DNA from: Candidatus Acidiferrales bacterium
GTDB lineage: Bacteria > Bacteroidota > Ignavibacteria > Kryptoniales > JAKASW01
Direction of reading: 5' to 3'
Length of the DNA: 64,000 bases
Assembly: GCA_035515795.1 (NCBI GenBank)
Contig: DATJAY010000035.1
Coordinates: 62,001 to 126,000, forward strand
Both the position numbers and the translations under genes were made by a program. Below are positions 19,105 through 27,949 of this stretch, in pieces. Below the pieces are notes generated by a model. The model saw nothing but the letters and a program-made list of their open reading frames with translations, did no database searches and was not told the origin of the DNA. The stretch's first letter is position 1. Each line of letters begins with the position of its first letter.

Positions 19105-21615
19105 CTAGTTGGTACTCACATCGGAAAGATTCGGGTCTTTCGTTTCGGTTTCCGCTTTGAGCTCCGAGAATTTCAATTCGCCGCTCCGCTTGTCGGTCTT
19201 TACCCGTACCACCATGCCTTCGACGAAAGTGCCTTTGAGCATTTCTTCGGCAAGCGGGTCTTCCAGATATCGCTGGATCGCGCGGCGAAGCGGTCTAGCT
19301 CCAAATGCCGGATCAAATCCTTTCTCTGCGAGGAATTCTTTCGCAGGTTTCGTAAGCTCCAGCTTCACTCCGAGACTTCCGAGCCTGTTCCGCAAACTTT
19401 CCGTGTGAATGTCGATTATCTCCTTGATATCCTCGGTCGTAAGCGGCCGGAAAATTATCACATCATCGATCCTGTTCATAAATTCCGGATTAAAGAGTCT
19501 CTTCATCGCCTCTTCTATCACATTTTTCATCGAAGTGTATCTATCCTCCGTGCTCGATTGTCCGAATCCGAACGTGCCTGCAGCCTTGATATCCCGCGTG
19601 CCGATGTTTGTCGTCATTATCAAAATGACATTCTTGAAATCGACACGTCTTCCCAGGCTGTCAGTTAATATTCCATCATCGAGAACCTGCAGCAAGATGT
19701 TGAACACATCGGGATGTGCCTTCTCAATTTCGTCGAGCAAAACGACGCTGTACGGCTTGCGGCGAACTTTCTCCGTGAGCTGTCCGCCTTCTTCATAGCC
19801 GACATACCCCGGAGGAGCGCCCACAAGACGGCTGACGTTAAACTTCTCCATGTATTCAGACATATCGATTCTCACGAGGGCGTCTTCCGAGTCGAACAAA
19901 TATTTTGCGAGCGCCTTCGCGAGCTCGGTTTTTCCAACGCCGGTGGGACCCGCGAAAATAAATGAGCCGATAGGCCTCTTAGGATCTTTCAATCCCGCAC
20001 GTGCTCGTCTGATCGACTTGGTAAGTTTTTCAACCGCCTCTTTCTGTCCGACGACGACTTTATTCAATTCGTCCGTCATCTTCAGCAGTTTCACCGATTC
20101 GCTCTCGGCAATCTTGTTGACCGGGATCCCGGTCATCATCGCGACGACGTCCGCAACGTGGTCCGCAGTTACCTCATGCACCGTTGTTTCGGCCTTCAAC
20201 TCCCACTCGCGCTTTGCAATCTCTAGATCTGAGAGGTATTTCTTTTCGAGGTCTCTCAGTCGAGCGGCTTCCTCAAAGTCCTGCGTCTTCACAACTTTGT
20301 TCTTCTGCTGTTTTATCTTCTCAATTTCTTCTTCGAGCTCGACTATTTCTTTCGGAGCAATAATGTTTGCAAGATGAATTCTAGATCCAGCTTCGTCCAT
20401 GACATCGATCGCTTTGTCGGGCAGGAATCTATCGGTCATGTAACGATCGCTCAGCTTCACTGCTGCCTCTATCGCGGCATCGGCGTACCGAACGTTATGA
20501 TGCTCCTCATATTTCTGTTTAATGTTGTTCAAAATCTGCATGGTTTCCAGAACCGTGGTGGGTTCCACCATGATTTTCTGGAACCGGCGGTCGAGCGCAC
20601 CATCTTTCTCTATATACTGCCTGTAATCGTCGAGAGTCGTGGCACCGATGCATTGTATCTCGCCTCTTGCCAGTGCGGGCTTGAACATGTTCGACGCGTC
20701 CAGCGAGCCCGACGCGCCTCCCGCCCCGACTATCGTATGGAGTTCATCTATAAATAGAATTACGTCTTTTGCCTTCTCAAGTTCATTGAGGACCGCTTTC
20801 ATTCTTTCCTCGAACTGCCCGCGATATTTTGTTCCCGCAACAAGCGCCGCCAAGTCGAGCGTAACGACACGCTTGTTGTGTAGAACACGCGAAACCTTTT
20901 TCTGTACGATCCGGAGTGCAAGGCCTTCCGCAATCGCAGTCTTGCCGACGCCGGGTTCGCCGATTAAAACCGGGTTATTCTTTTTTCTTCTTGCAAGAAC
21001 CTGCGCGACGCGCTCGATTTCTTTTTCGCGGCCTATGATCGGATCAAGTTTATCTTCCACGGCAAGTTTCGTCAGATCTCTCCCAAAATTATCGAGAACG
21101 GGTGTCTTCGATTTTTCAGCCTTTCGTCCTTCGGTTCCCGGTCCATGCTGTGCTGCCTGCGCCGCCGGCTGGGATGGTCTGCCGTTGATAATGTTGTCCA
21201 GCTCCTGGCGAACACTGTCGTAAGTAACGTTAAACTGATGGAGAATCTGCGAGGCGACATTGTCATCGTCTCTCAACAAAGACAAGAGCAAATGCTCGGT
21301 TCCAATCACGTCGGACTTGTAAAGCTTCGCTTCCAAGTATGTGATCTTCAAAACTTTTTCCGCCTGCTTTGTCAGAGGAATGTTTCCGATGGTCAGCGTA
21401 CCCCCCGAAGTGCGGACCGTGTCCTCAACTGCTTTCTTCAGCTTATACAAATCGACCCCGAGGTTCCTGAGGATCTTGACGGCTATGCCTTCGCCTTCGC
21501 GTATGATGCCGAGGAGAAGATGTTCCGTTCCGATAAAGTCGTGCCCCAGTCGCAGCGCCTCTTCACGGCTTAGCCTGATAACATCCTGCACTCGATTAGA
21601 AAAATTGCCTTCCAT
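19105..21615 (-). CDS. clpC: ATP-dependent Clp protease ATPase ClpC
   Basis: 836 residues of the Hsp100 family, which unfolds substrates for ClpP. Order: two N-terminal Clp repeats (residues 1-150, including IGTEHLLLGIIREGEG); first AAA+ module with Walker A GEPGVGKTA and Walker B LFIDELHT; a UVR motif (around QDFEEAARLRDLEKKY); second AAA+ module with GPTGVGKTE and an MNRID sensor segment; C-terminal D2 domain. The central UVR-containing middle domain is the ClpC mark that separates it from ClpA and ClpB. It is a single-gene unit with its own terminator, and no clear CIRCE or CtsR site was seen upstream. Confidence 0.96.
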   Translation of the reverse strand: MEGNFSNRVQDVIRLSREEALRLGHDFIGTEHLLLGIIREGEGIAVKILRNLGVDLYKLKKAVEDTVRTSGGTLTIGNIPLTKQAEKVLKITYLEAKLYKSDVIGTEHLLLSLLRDDDNVASQILHQFNVTYDSVRQELDNIINGRPSQPAAQAAQHGPGTEGRKAEKSKTPVLDNFGRDLTKLAVEDKLDPIIGREKEIERVAQVLARRKKNNPVLIGEPGVGKTAIAEGLALRIVQKKVSRVLHNKRVVTLDLAALVAGTKYRGQFEERMKAVLNELEKAKDVILFIDELHTIVGAGGASGSLDASNMFKPALARGEIQCIGATTLDDYRQYIEKDGALDRRFQKIMVEPTTVLETMQILNNIKQKYEEHHNVRYADAAIEAAVKLSDRYMTDRFLPDKAIDVMDEAGSRIHLANIIAPKEIVELEEEIEKIKQQKNKVVKTQDFEEAARLRDLEKKYLSDLEIAKREWELKAETTVHEVTADHVADVVAMMTGIPVNKIAESESVKLLKMTDELNKVVVGQKEAVEKLTKSIRRARAGLKDPKRPIGSFIFAGPTGVGKTELAKALAKYLFDSEDALVRIDMSEYMEKFNVSRLVGAPPGYVGYEEGGQLTEKVRRKPYSVVLLDEIEKAHPDVFNILLQVLDDGILTDSLGRRVDFKNVILIMTTNIGTRDIKAAGTFGFGQSSTEDRYTSMKNVIEEAMKRLFNPEFMNRIDDVIIFRPLTTEDIKEIIDIHTESLRNRLGSLGVKLELTKPAKEFLAEKGFDPAFGARPLRRAIQRYLEDPLAEEMLKGTFVEGMVVRVKTDKRSGELKFSELKAETETKDPNLSDVSTN

Positions 21616-22056
21616 TTCAAACCTGGTATTTTAGTTCCATATTAACTTTAACACTTTCGTATCCCGGCGAGTTTCAAGCCGCGTTTCAAGACGGCGCCAA
21701 TCACACATATAATTTAAAGTAGCATCAACCTATTATCAATGAATCAGAAAAATGCTCAATTGCAATTTCGTTACTCTTTTAATTTCGGAATATGGCTGAC
21801 AAAATCAAGTCAGCTATCTTAACAATTCCCTCCAGGACAAATTTGAGGCCCTCGCCGATTTACACCGGCTTCCGGAAGAAAACAGACACTCCCATTCTAG
21901 CCTAAATAGGCTCAATTAGAAGAATTGATTCCTTTGAATATTCGGCAGACACAATTAAATTTCAACGCTTCGAATCCCCGTCCCAACGGTATCCCCCGGG
22001 ACAGACTCTTGGGACACTCACGAGGATAAATTAAATCTTTGAACGGTGACATATAA
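21616..22056. other. Intergenic region between divergent clpC and DUF47 genes
   Basis: About 440 bases with no credible gene. It holds two short perfect inverted repeats: GCTGAC-N8-GTCAGC at 21795-21814 and a compact AGCCTA-AA-TAGGCT near 21898. Either could be an operator for the divergent promoters that must lie here, but neither matches a site I know. A stretch near 21966 resembles a tRNA T-arm but lacks the rest of a cloverleaf. Confidence 0.5.
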
Positions 22057-22701
22057 GTGAAAATTGACAGGCTAATTCAAATTCTCCTACCTCACGACGA
22101 AAAATTTTACAGGTTGTTTGAGGAATCGACAAGATTATTGCTCAAAGCGTCGATCGCATTGAAGAAATTATCGGACGCTGATGCAGCAACAACCCAAGCT
22201 CTGGTTAAAGAAATCGAAAACCTTGAACATCAGGCAGACGAAGTCACGCACGAAATCTTCGGCGAGTTAAACGCGACATTCGTTACTCCGTTTGACCGCG
22301 AAGATATCCACGAGCTGGCATCGTCGCTCGACGATATCATGGACTTCATAAATGGCAGTGCATCCCGCCTGACCTTATACAATGTGAAAGTCGATTCGCA
22401 ATACATGCGCAAGCTGATGGAAATTATTCAGGAGCAGGTCGAGGTCATCGGAAAAGGAATTCCGTTTCTCAGGGATTTTAAAGACTCGGACTCGCTTCAA
22501 GAGATTTTAAGAAAAGTAAACGAATATGAGAACGAAGCCGATTCGGTATTCGAGCTTGCGGTGGCCGACCTCTTTGAAAATGAGAAGAACGTCATCGAGC
22601 TTATAAAGAAGAAGGAGATACTGGTAGGATTGGAGACCGCAACCGATAAATGCGAAGACGTCGCCAACGTCCTAGAGTCCATCTTGATAAAACATGCCTG
22701 A
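22057..22701 (+). CDS. DUF47 (PhoU-like) regulator of phosphate transport
   Basis: 214 residues, mostly helical with a PhoU-like three-helix repeat; ATFVTPFDREDIHELASSLDDIMDFI is the family core, shown here only as a marker with its DREDI and DDIMD acidic metal-binding motifs. DUF47 proteins sit beside PiT carriers and tune them. It starts with GTG at 22057 and is followed after 15 bases by the PiT gene, so the pair is a clear operon. Confidence 0.9.
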   Translation: MKIDRLIQILLPHDEKFYRLFEESTRLLLKASIALKKLSDADAATTQALVKEIENLEHQADEVTHEIFGELNATFVTPFDREDIHELASSLDDIMDFINGSASRLTLYNVKVDSQYMRKLMEIIQEQVEVIGKGIPFLRDFKDSDSLQEILRKVNEYENEADSVFELAVADLFENEKNVIELIKKKEILVGLETATDKCEDVANVLESILIKHA

Positions 22702-22716
22702 TTCCATTTTCGCCTG

Positions 22717-23706
22717 ATGCTCCTTCTCGTCACTTCCATAATACTGGTCGCACTTGTTTTCGATTTCCTGAATGGCTTTCACGATTCCGCAAATTCAATA
22801 GCGACCGTAGTTTCGACCCGCGTGCTCTCACCGCGAAAAGCCGTGGCGTGGGCGGCATTCTTTAATTTCGTGGCTGCATTCATGTTTACATTGAAAGTTG
22901 CAGGCACGCTTGGCAAGGGGCTCGTCCAATTGAACGACGTCACCGTTTATGTCATACTTGGTGGGCTGTGCGGCGCCATTATATGGGATCTGATAACATG
23001 GTACTACGGCCTGCCGACAAGCTCATCGCACGCTCTGATGGGAGGATATGCCGGTGCCGCAATCGCGAAAGCCGGTTTCTCCGCAATAATTCCTCATGGA
23101 TGGATTCCTACACTGATATTTATAGTGGTCGCCCCCGTGATGGGTCTTGTGGTGGCTTTTCTTCTGATGGCCATTGTAATGTGGCTTTTCCACAAAAGGT
23201 CCTCTACCAAAGTAAACAGAGGCTTCCGAAGACTGCAGCTACTTTCGGCGGCATTTCTCAGCTTGGGCCATGGTACAAACGACGCGCAGAAAACCATGGG
23301 AATCATAACTGGGCTTCTCGTCACCTCAGGCTATCTCACCACTTTCCATGTGCCAATCTGGGTCGTGCTCACCTGCCATTTTGCAATTGCCATGGGCACG
23401 CTATTGGGTGGATGGAGGATCGTGAAGACGATGGGACAGAAGATCACGAAACTCCGGCCCGTCGATGGCTTTTGCGCTGAGACTGCAGGTGGAATCACTC
23501 TTCTAATTGGAACATTTCTCGGCATTCCAATTAGCACGACGCACACAATTAACGGTGGAATAATGGGAGTCGGTGCAACGAACCGCCTCTCCGCTGTGCG
23601 ATGGGGAGTCGCTGGCAATATAATTATTGCATGGCTCCTTACGATCCCAATGTCGGCGCTGATCGGTGCCGGTACTTACAAAGTCATATCGCTTTTCATA
23701 AAATAG
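22717..23706 (+). CDS. pit: Low-affinity inorganic phosphate transporter, PiT family
   Basis: 329 residues with about ten membrane helices. The family repeats are both present: FLNGFHDSANSIATVVSTR at the N-terminus and GHGTNDAQKTMGIITG in the middle, which line the phosphate and cation path. PTSSSHALMGGYAGAAI and PISTTHTINGGIMGVG are the matching inner-repeat motifs. It moves phosphate across the inner membrane with H+ or Na+. The DUF47 gene just upstream is its usual partner. No ribosome site is obvious before the ATG, so translation may be coupled to the upstream gene. Confidence 0.95.
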   Translation: MLLLVTSIILVALVFDFLNGFHDSANSIATVVSTRVLSPRKAVAWAAFFNFVAAFMFTLKVAGTLGKGLVQLNDVTVYVILGGLCGAIIWDLITWYYGLPTSSSHALMGGYAGAAIAKAGFSAIIPHGWIPTLIFIVVAPVMGLVVAFLLMAIVMWLFHKRSSTKVNRGFRRLQLLSAAFLSLGHGTNDAQKTMGIITGLLVTSGYLTTFHVPIWVVLTCHFAIAMGTLLGGWRIVKTMGQKITKLRPVDGFCAETAGGITLLIGTFLGIPISTTHTINGGIMGVGATNRLSAVRWGVAGNIIIAWLLTIPMSALIGAGTYKVISLFIK

Positions 23707-23814
23707 AGGAACTCAGGCCAACCGGTATCCTCAAAATCTGTCCCTTGTGCTCAACGTGAAATTGTCCTGCCCGTCCCGGTGTTCCCGATTCAACGAACTA
23801 ACCGCTTCGTGCCC

Positions 23815-24147
23815 TCATATTGATTTCGATCTTCTCAACTGAGCATTTTTATTTTTCCCCCGCGTTACACGATGCTTTGTCACGAGCTCAGAAAATTCTC
23901 TTACCGCTGCTTCGCCGTAGACCGGCTGAACGTATTGCGAATGTTTCGGAAACGCCTTGGCTGATCTGAACCCGGCGATCTTTAACAAACTTCTGATTTC
24001 CATCAGCTCTCTTCTGTTCGCCGCGACGAGGCGGACTTCGTAACCTTTCTTATATTTTTGCCTCAATTTTTTGCGACGCTCTTTATCCGGAAGACGGAAA
24101 TAGCCGTTGCGCAAAAAATATTTCAAAAGTTCGGTCTCGGCTTTCAT
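23815..24147 (-). CDS. Basic protein of unknown function downstream of polA
   Basis: 110 residues beginning MKAETELLKYFLRNGYFRLPDK, lysine/arginine rich, with an alpha-beta pattern (EVRLVAANRRELMEIRSLL, then IAGFRSAKAFPKHSQYVQPVYG). I do not recognise the family; it may bind nucleic acid. I chose the ATG at 24147, eight bases past the polA stop, because longer in-frame starts run into polA. It is probably co-transcribed with polA and convergent with the phosphate transporter gene. Confidence 0.7.
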   Translation of the reverse strand: MKAETELLKYFLRNGYFRLPDKERRKKLRQKYKKGYEVRLVAANRRELMEIRSLLKIAGFRSAKAFPKHSQYVQPVYGEAAVREFSELVTKHRVTRGKNKNAQLRRSKSI

Positions 24148-24154
24148 TGTCCCG

Positions 24155-26968
24155 TCAGTGCGCATCCAGCCAGTTCGGTCCCGTGCCGACCTCGACATCA
24201 ACAGGCACACTCAGCTTCATTGCAGTTTTCATCCTGTCGGTTACAAGCTTTTCCAGTTCCTTCACTTCGCTCTTTGGCGACTCGAAAACCAATTCGTCAT
24301 GCACTTGCAGTAACATCCGCGATTTCATGTCCTTCTTCTTCATCTCGTGGTGGATTGCGATCATGGCAAGCTTGATCATGTCTGCGGCGGTTCCCTGTAT
24401 CGGCATGTTGATCGCCTGTCTCTCTTCAGCCATTCTCACGGCAGAATTTTTGCTGTTGATGTTGGCGAGGTACCGGCGTCTTCCGAGAAGCGTCTCGACG
24501 TATCCATGCTTGCGCGCAAATTCAAGCGTACTGTTTATATATTCACGAACCCGCGGGAATCTCCGAAAATATGTATCGATCACGTCCTTGGCTTCACCCT
24601 GCGAAATTCCCAGACGAATTTTTAATCCATACGGACCGATCCCGTACAGCAGCCCGAAGTTTACTTCCTTCGCTTTGCGGCGCATATCGGAAGTGACCTC
24701 GTCGGTGGGAACGCCGAACACTTTTGAAGCTGTAGTCCGGTGGATATCTTCGTGCTTATTGAACGCGTCGATCAAGCCTTCGTCTTTGCAGATGTGTGCC
24801 ATGATACGAAGCTCGATCTGCGAATAGTCAGCAGAAACCATCACCCACCCCTTTTCACCCGGCACAAACGCTTTCCTGATTTCCTTTCCCATCTCACCCC
24901 GAATGGGAATGTTTTGCAGGTTTGGATCTGCGGAGCTGAGTCTTCCGGTAGCCGCCACCGTTTGATTGAACGAAGTGTGGACTCTTCCGGTCCGCGGATT
25001 TATCAAAGTCGGAAGCACATCTACGTATGTCGATTTCAGCTTCGTCACTTTTCTATAGGTGAGAATTTTCTCCGCAATCGGATGCTCTGCGCCCAACTCT
25101 TCGAGCACGAAAACGTCTGTCGAATATCCTGTTTTTGTTTTCTTAGTAGGGGCTATCTTCATCTTCTTGAACAAGATTTCTCCGAGCTGCTTTGGAGAAT
25201 TAATGTTGAATTCTTCGCCGGCAAGTTTGTAGACCTCGTCACCAAGGTTTTCGATCATTCGTTCCAGCTCTTTCGAAATTTGCCCGAGTATCTCCGTATC
25301 GATCTTCACGCCGGTTCTCTCCACCTCCGCAAGAACCTCGATCAGTGGAAATTCCACCTTTTCGCACAGGCCAAGCAGATTTGATTTCTCCAATTTCTTC
25401 TGGAGAACATCTCTCAGCTGCAATGCAACATCGGCATCTTCGCCCGAATATTCCGCGACCACTTCCGGCGAAACCTCGCTCATGTTTATTTGATTTTTCC
25501 CTTTGCCGATCAGCTCCTCGATCGCTATCGGCTTGTATCCCAGATATTCTTTCGCGAGCGCGTCGAGGTTGTGCTGTCCGTCCGGACTAACGACATATGC
25601 TGCAACCATGGAATCGAAAGCAACTCCCTGAGTCGTGACGCCATAGTTGGAAAGTATCAGCATATCGTATTTCAAATTCTGTCCGACCTTTTTGATCTTT
25701 GACGATTCAAAAATTGGCTTCAATAATTTGACAGCATCTTTGACGCTGACACCACGTCTGGCCTCACCGCCCGAGAAGAGATCCCCGCCGTCGGAGGCTA
25801 CGCTGACATAATATGCCTCGCGCGGCTTTACCGACAAAGAAATCCCCACCAAATCGGCAAGAAGAGCGTTCGTCCCTGTCGTCTCCGTATCCATCGAGAC
25901 GAACTCCGACTTCTTCAATTTCTCCACCAACTTTTGAAGATCGGATAAATCGGTTATGAGCTTGTATGAATGCTTGACACTTGATACATCTTTATAATTT
26001 CCATCCTCGAACCGGACTTCAGTAACTGAAGGTTCACCTGCGGTTTCCTTTTCCTCCTCTGCCGGTTCTTTTGTCTTCTCCGACGGTGCAGGAATCATTT
26101 GCTGTGCCCTCTTGATGAGCGAGCGAAATTCCAGCTCATTGAAAATCTTTGTGACCTCAGCACCGTCGGTATTTTTTTCTTTTAGCGAATGAAAATCGAC
26201 GCCGAGCGGCACGTCCGTTTTTATCGTGACCAATTTCTTCGAGAGAAGTGCCATATTCTTTCCTTGCTTCAACTTTTCCTGAAGAGCCGGCTTTTCAATC
26301 TTGTCTGCACTCGCCAGTAATTTCTCCAGCGTGCCATATTGTTGAATCAAGGGAATTGCCGTCTTATCGCCGATCCCTTTGATGCCGGGGACATTGTCCA
26401 CCGCGTCGCCCGTCAACGCCATAACATCGATCACCTGCGACGGCTTCACTCCGAATTTTTTCTCGACACCCTTTTCATCGACTATCTCGACCTCCATCCC
26501 GCTCTTTCCCGGCTTATACATTTTTATTCTCGGAGTTACAAGCTGCATAAAGTCTTTGTCACCCGTCACCATGAAGACATCGATGTTTTCCTTTGCGGCA
26601 AGCTGTGCAAGCGTTCCGATGAGGTCGTCGGCTTCATAGCCTGCCTTTTCAAGTGTCGGCACACCGAAAGCGTTCAGCATTCTCTTTATATGCGCCAACT
26701 GGCCGATCATCTCTTCAGGCATCTTTTCTCGAGTGGCTTTGTATTCCGGATATTCTTTGTGGCGGAACGTCGGTTCGCCCGTATCGAAGACGGCCACCAG
26801 GTAATCCGGCTTTTCATCGCCTATAATTTTCATCAGATAATTTGCAAAGCCGAACGCCGCGCTCGTGTTCTGGCCTTTCGAATTGATGAGGGGGTGGCTG
26901 ATCATCGCGAAATATGCGCGATAAGCGAGTGCTGTTCCGTCGAGTATAAAAAATCTTTTTGCGGCCAC
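24155..26968 (-). CDS. polA: DNA polymerase I
   Basis: 937 residues, full length for the family. Three parts: 5'-3' flap exonuclease (residues 1-290, ILDGTALAYRAYFA, VTGDKDFMQLV, GIKGIGDKTA); 3'-5' proofreading exonuclease with an intact FVSMDTETTG motif; family A polymerase with DYSQIELRIMAH, RRKAKEVNFGLLYGIG and LLQVHDELVFE. The enzyme fills gaps and removes RNA primers. The start is a GTG at 26968 with AGGAG a few bases upstream. A hairpin shared with tpiA and the histidine kinase gene sits just before that ribosome site (26987-27010). Confidence 0.97.
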   Translation of the reverse strand: MAAKRFFILDGTALAYRAYFAMISHPLINSKGQNTSAAFGFANYLMKIIGDEKPDYLVAVFDTGEPTFRHKEYPEYKATREKMPEEMIGQLAHIKRMLNAFGVPTLEKAGYEADDLIGTLAQLAAKENIDVFMVTGDKDFMQLVTPRIKMYKPGKSGMEVEIVDEKGVEKKFGVKPSQVIDVMALTGDAVDNVPGIKGIGDKTAIPLIQQYGTLEKLLASADKIEKPALQEKLKQGKNMALLSKKLVTIKTDVPLGVDFHSLKEKNTDGAEVTKIFNELEFRSLIKRAQQMIPAPSEKTKEPAEEEKETAGEPSVTEVRFEDGNYKDVSSVKHSYKLITDLSDLQKLVEKLKKSEFVSMDTETTGTNALLADLVGISLSVKPREAYYVSVASDGGDLFSGGEARRGVSVKDAVKLLKPIFESSKIKKVGQNLKYDMLILSNYGVTTQGVAFDSMVAAYVVSPDGQHNLDALAKEYLGYKPIAIEELIGKGKNQINMSEVSPEVVAEYSGEDADVALQLRDVLQKKLEKSNLLGLCEKVEFPLIEVLAEVERTGVKIDTEILGQISKELERMIENLGDEVYKLAGEEFNINSPKQLGEILFKKMKIAPTKKTKTGYSTDVFVLEELGAEHPIAEKILTYRKVTKLKSTYVDVLPTLINPRTGRVHTSFNQTVAATGRLSSADPNLQNIPIRGEMGKEIRKAFVPGEKGWVMVSADYSQIELRIMAHICKDEGLIDAFNKHEDIHRTTASKVFGVPTDEVTSDMRRKAKEVNFGLLYGIGPYGLKIRLGISQGEAKDVIDTYFRRFPRVREYINSTLEFARKHGYVETLLGRRRYLANINSKNSAVRMAEERQAINMPIQGTAADMIKLAMIAIHHEMKKKDMKSRMLLQVHDELVFESPKSEVKELEKLVTDRMKTAMKLSVPVDVEVGTGPNWLDAH

Positions 26969-26986
26969 TGGAAACTCCTGTTTTCA

Positions 26987-27010
26987 GCCAAAGGCTGATG
27001 CGCCTCTGGC
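26987..27010 (-). promoter_or_regulatory. 5'-leader hairpin copy 1 (upstream of polA)
   Basis: Read on the minus strand, GCCAGAGGC-GCATCA-GCCTTTGGC forms nine pairs around a six-base loop, ending 18 bases before the polA GTG. The copy upstream of tpiA is almost identical in sequence, and base differences between copies keep the pairing. Confidence 0.6.
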
Positions 27011-27108
27011 GCAGAATCAATTTAGCAAAGATTGCGATTCAGTGGAAGCCAAGCACAGTTTGAACTTAACACAACTCTAATCTATCTTAAAACAAAAAAG
27101 GAGGACTG

Positions 27109-27888
27109 ATGTCAGAACAAACTGGTACTTCGGATCATTCCCAGGCTAATCAACCTGATGGCCAAGAGAAATTATCCTTTATGGATAAAGCAGCAGGAGT
27201 CTTTTACGAGCCGTCGAGAGTCTTTCAGGCTTTGAAAACCTCTCCCGTAAAGGTCGCAGATTGGCTTGTCCCGGTGGCGCTTCTGGCAATCGTCATCGGT
27301 GTCTCGACTTATGTGAGGTTTAGCTCGCCCGATCTCCGTTTCCAGATGGCACAACAGCAAGAACAGCGGTTTGACAAGATGGTGAATGAAGGGAAAATGA
27401 CTGCCGACCAGGCAGAGCAGGCCAAGGAAAGGATGGAAAACGGATCATCCGCGTTCATGGGAATCGGGATATTCGGAGCAGTTGTCGCAACGTTTATAAT
27501 TTTCTTTGCTGCTGCAGGAGTATGGGTCCTTATCGGAAAGATAATCTTGAAGGGAGACGTGAATTATTCCCAGATGATGGGAGTTGCTGGCCTTGCAAGC
27601 TGGATCTCGGTAGTGGGCGTAATATTGTCGATAGTCATTACCGTCGTTCTCTCCAGACTCGACGGAGGTTTGCATCTGGGAATGTTCATGCAGATGTCTT
27701 CCGACAAGACTTATTCACTCTTGAGAAGTGCCGACCTCTTTGCGATCTGGAATCTCGCTGCATCTTCGATTGGGATTGGAACTCTTTCGGGCAAAAAAGG
27801 ATTTTTGCCCGCTGCTTGGGTATTTGGAATATGGATCGTGATAGTTTTGATTGCCGTATTTGTATTCGGCGGCATGTACGGAGGTTGA
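27109..27888 (+). CDS. YIP1-family membrane protein
   Basis: 259 residues. A soluble N-terminal tail (to about residue 45) contains FYEPSRVFQALK, typical of bacterial Yip1-domain proteins. About five membrane helices follow (WLVPVALLAIVIGVSTYV, AVVATFIIFFAAAGVWVLIG, and others), with an FAIWNLAASSIGIGTLSG segment near the end. A charged, possibly coiled loop (QQEQRFDKMVNEGKM) lies between helices 1 and 2. The function of bacterial members is unknown. AAAGGAGGACTG gives a strong ribosome site, and a strong terminator follows the stop. Confidence 0.8.
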   Translation: MSEQTGTSDHSQANQPDGQEKLSFMDKAAGVFYEPSRVFQALKTSPVKVADWLVPVALLAIVIGVSTYVRFSSPDLRFQMAQQQEQRFDKMVNEGKMTADQAEQAKERMENGSSAFMGIGIFGAVVATFIIFFAAAGVWVLIGKIILKGDVNYSQMMGVAGLASWISVVGVILSIVITVVLSRLDGGLHLGMFMQMSSDKTYSLLRSADLFAIWNLAASSIGIGTLSGKKGFLPAAWVFGIWIVIVLIAVFVFGGMYGG

Positions 27889-27913
27889 GCCCTGTCGATA
27901 GTTTTAGAGAACC

Positions 27914-27944
27914 AAAAGGCAGAAGAAAAAACTTCTGCCTTTTT
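27914..27944. terminator. Bidirectional rho-independent terminator
   Basis: A perfect AAAAGGCAGAAG-AAAAAA-CTTCTGCCTTTT hairpin with A and T runs on both sides. It lies between the convergent YIP1-family gene and the FAD oxidoreductase gene and can serve both strands. Confidence 0.93.
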
Positions 27945-27949
27945 CTCAC

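Noticed and set aside
19105-21634. Several plus-strand frames of 100-190 codons over clpC
   Set aside because: All are shadows; ClpC motifs are intact on the minus strand across the whole interval.
21900-21990. tRNA-like CTTCGAATCCC stretch
   Set aside because: No matching acceptor, D or anticodon arms could be folded around it.
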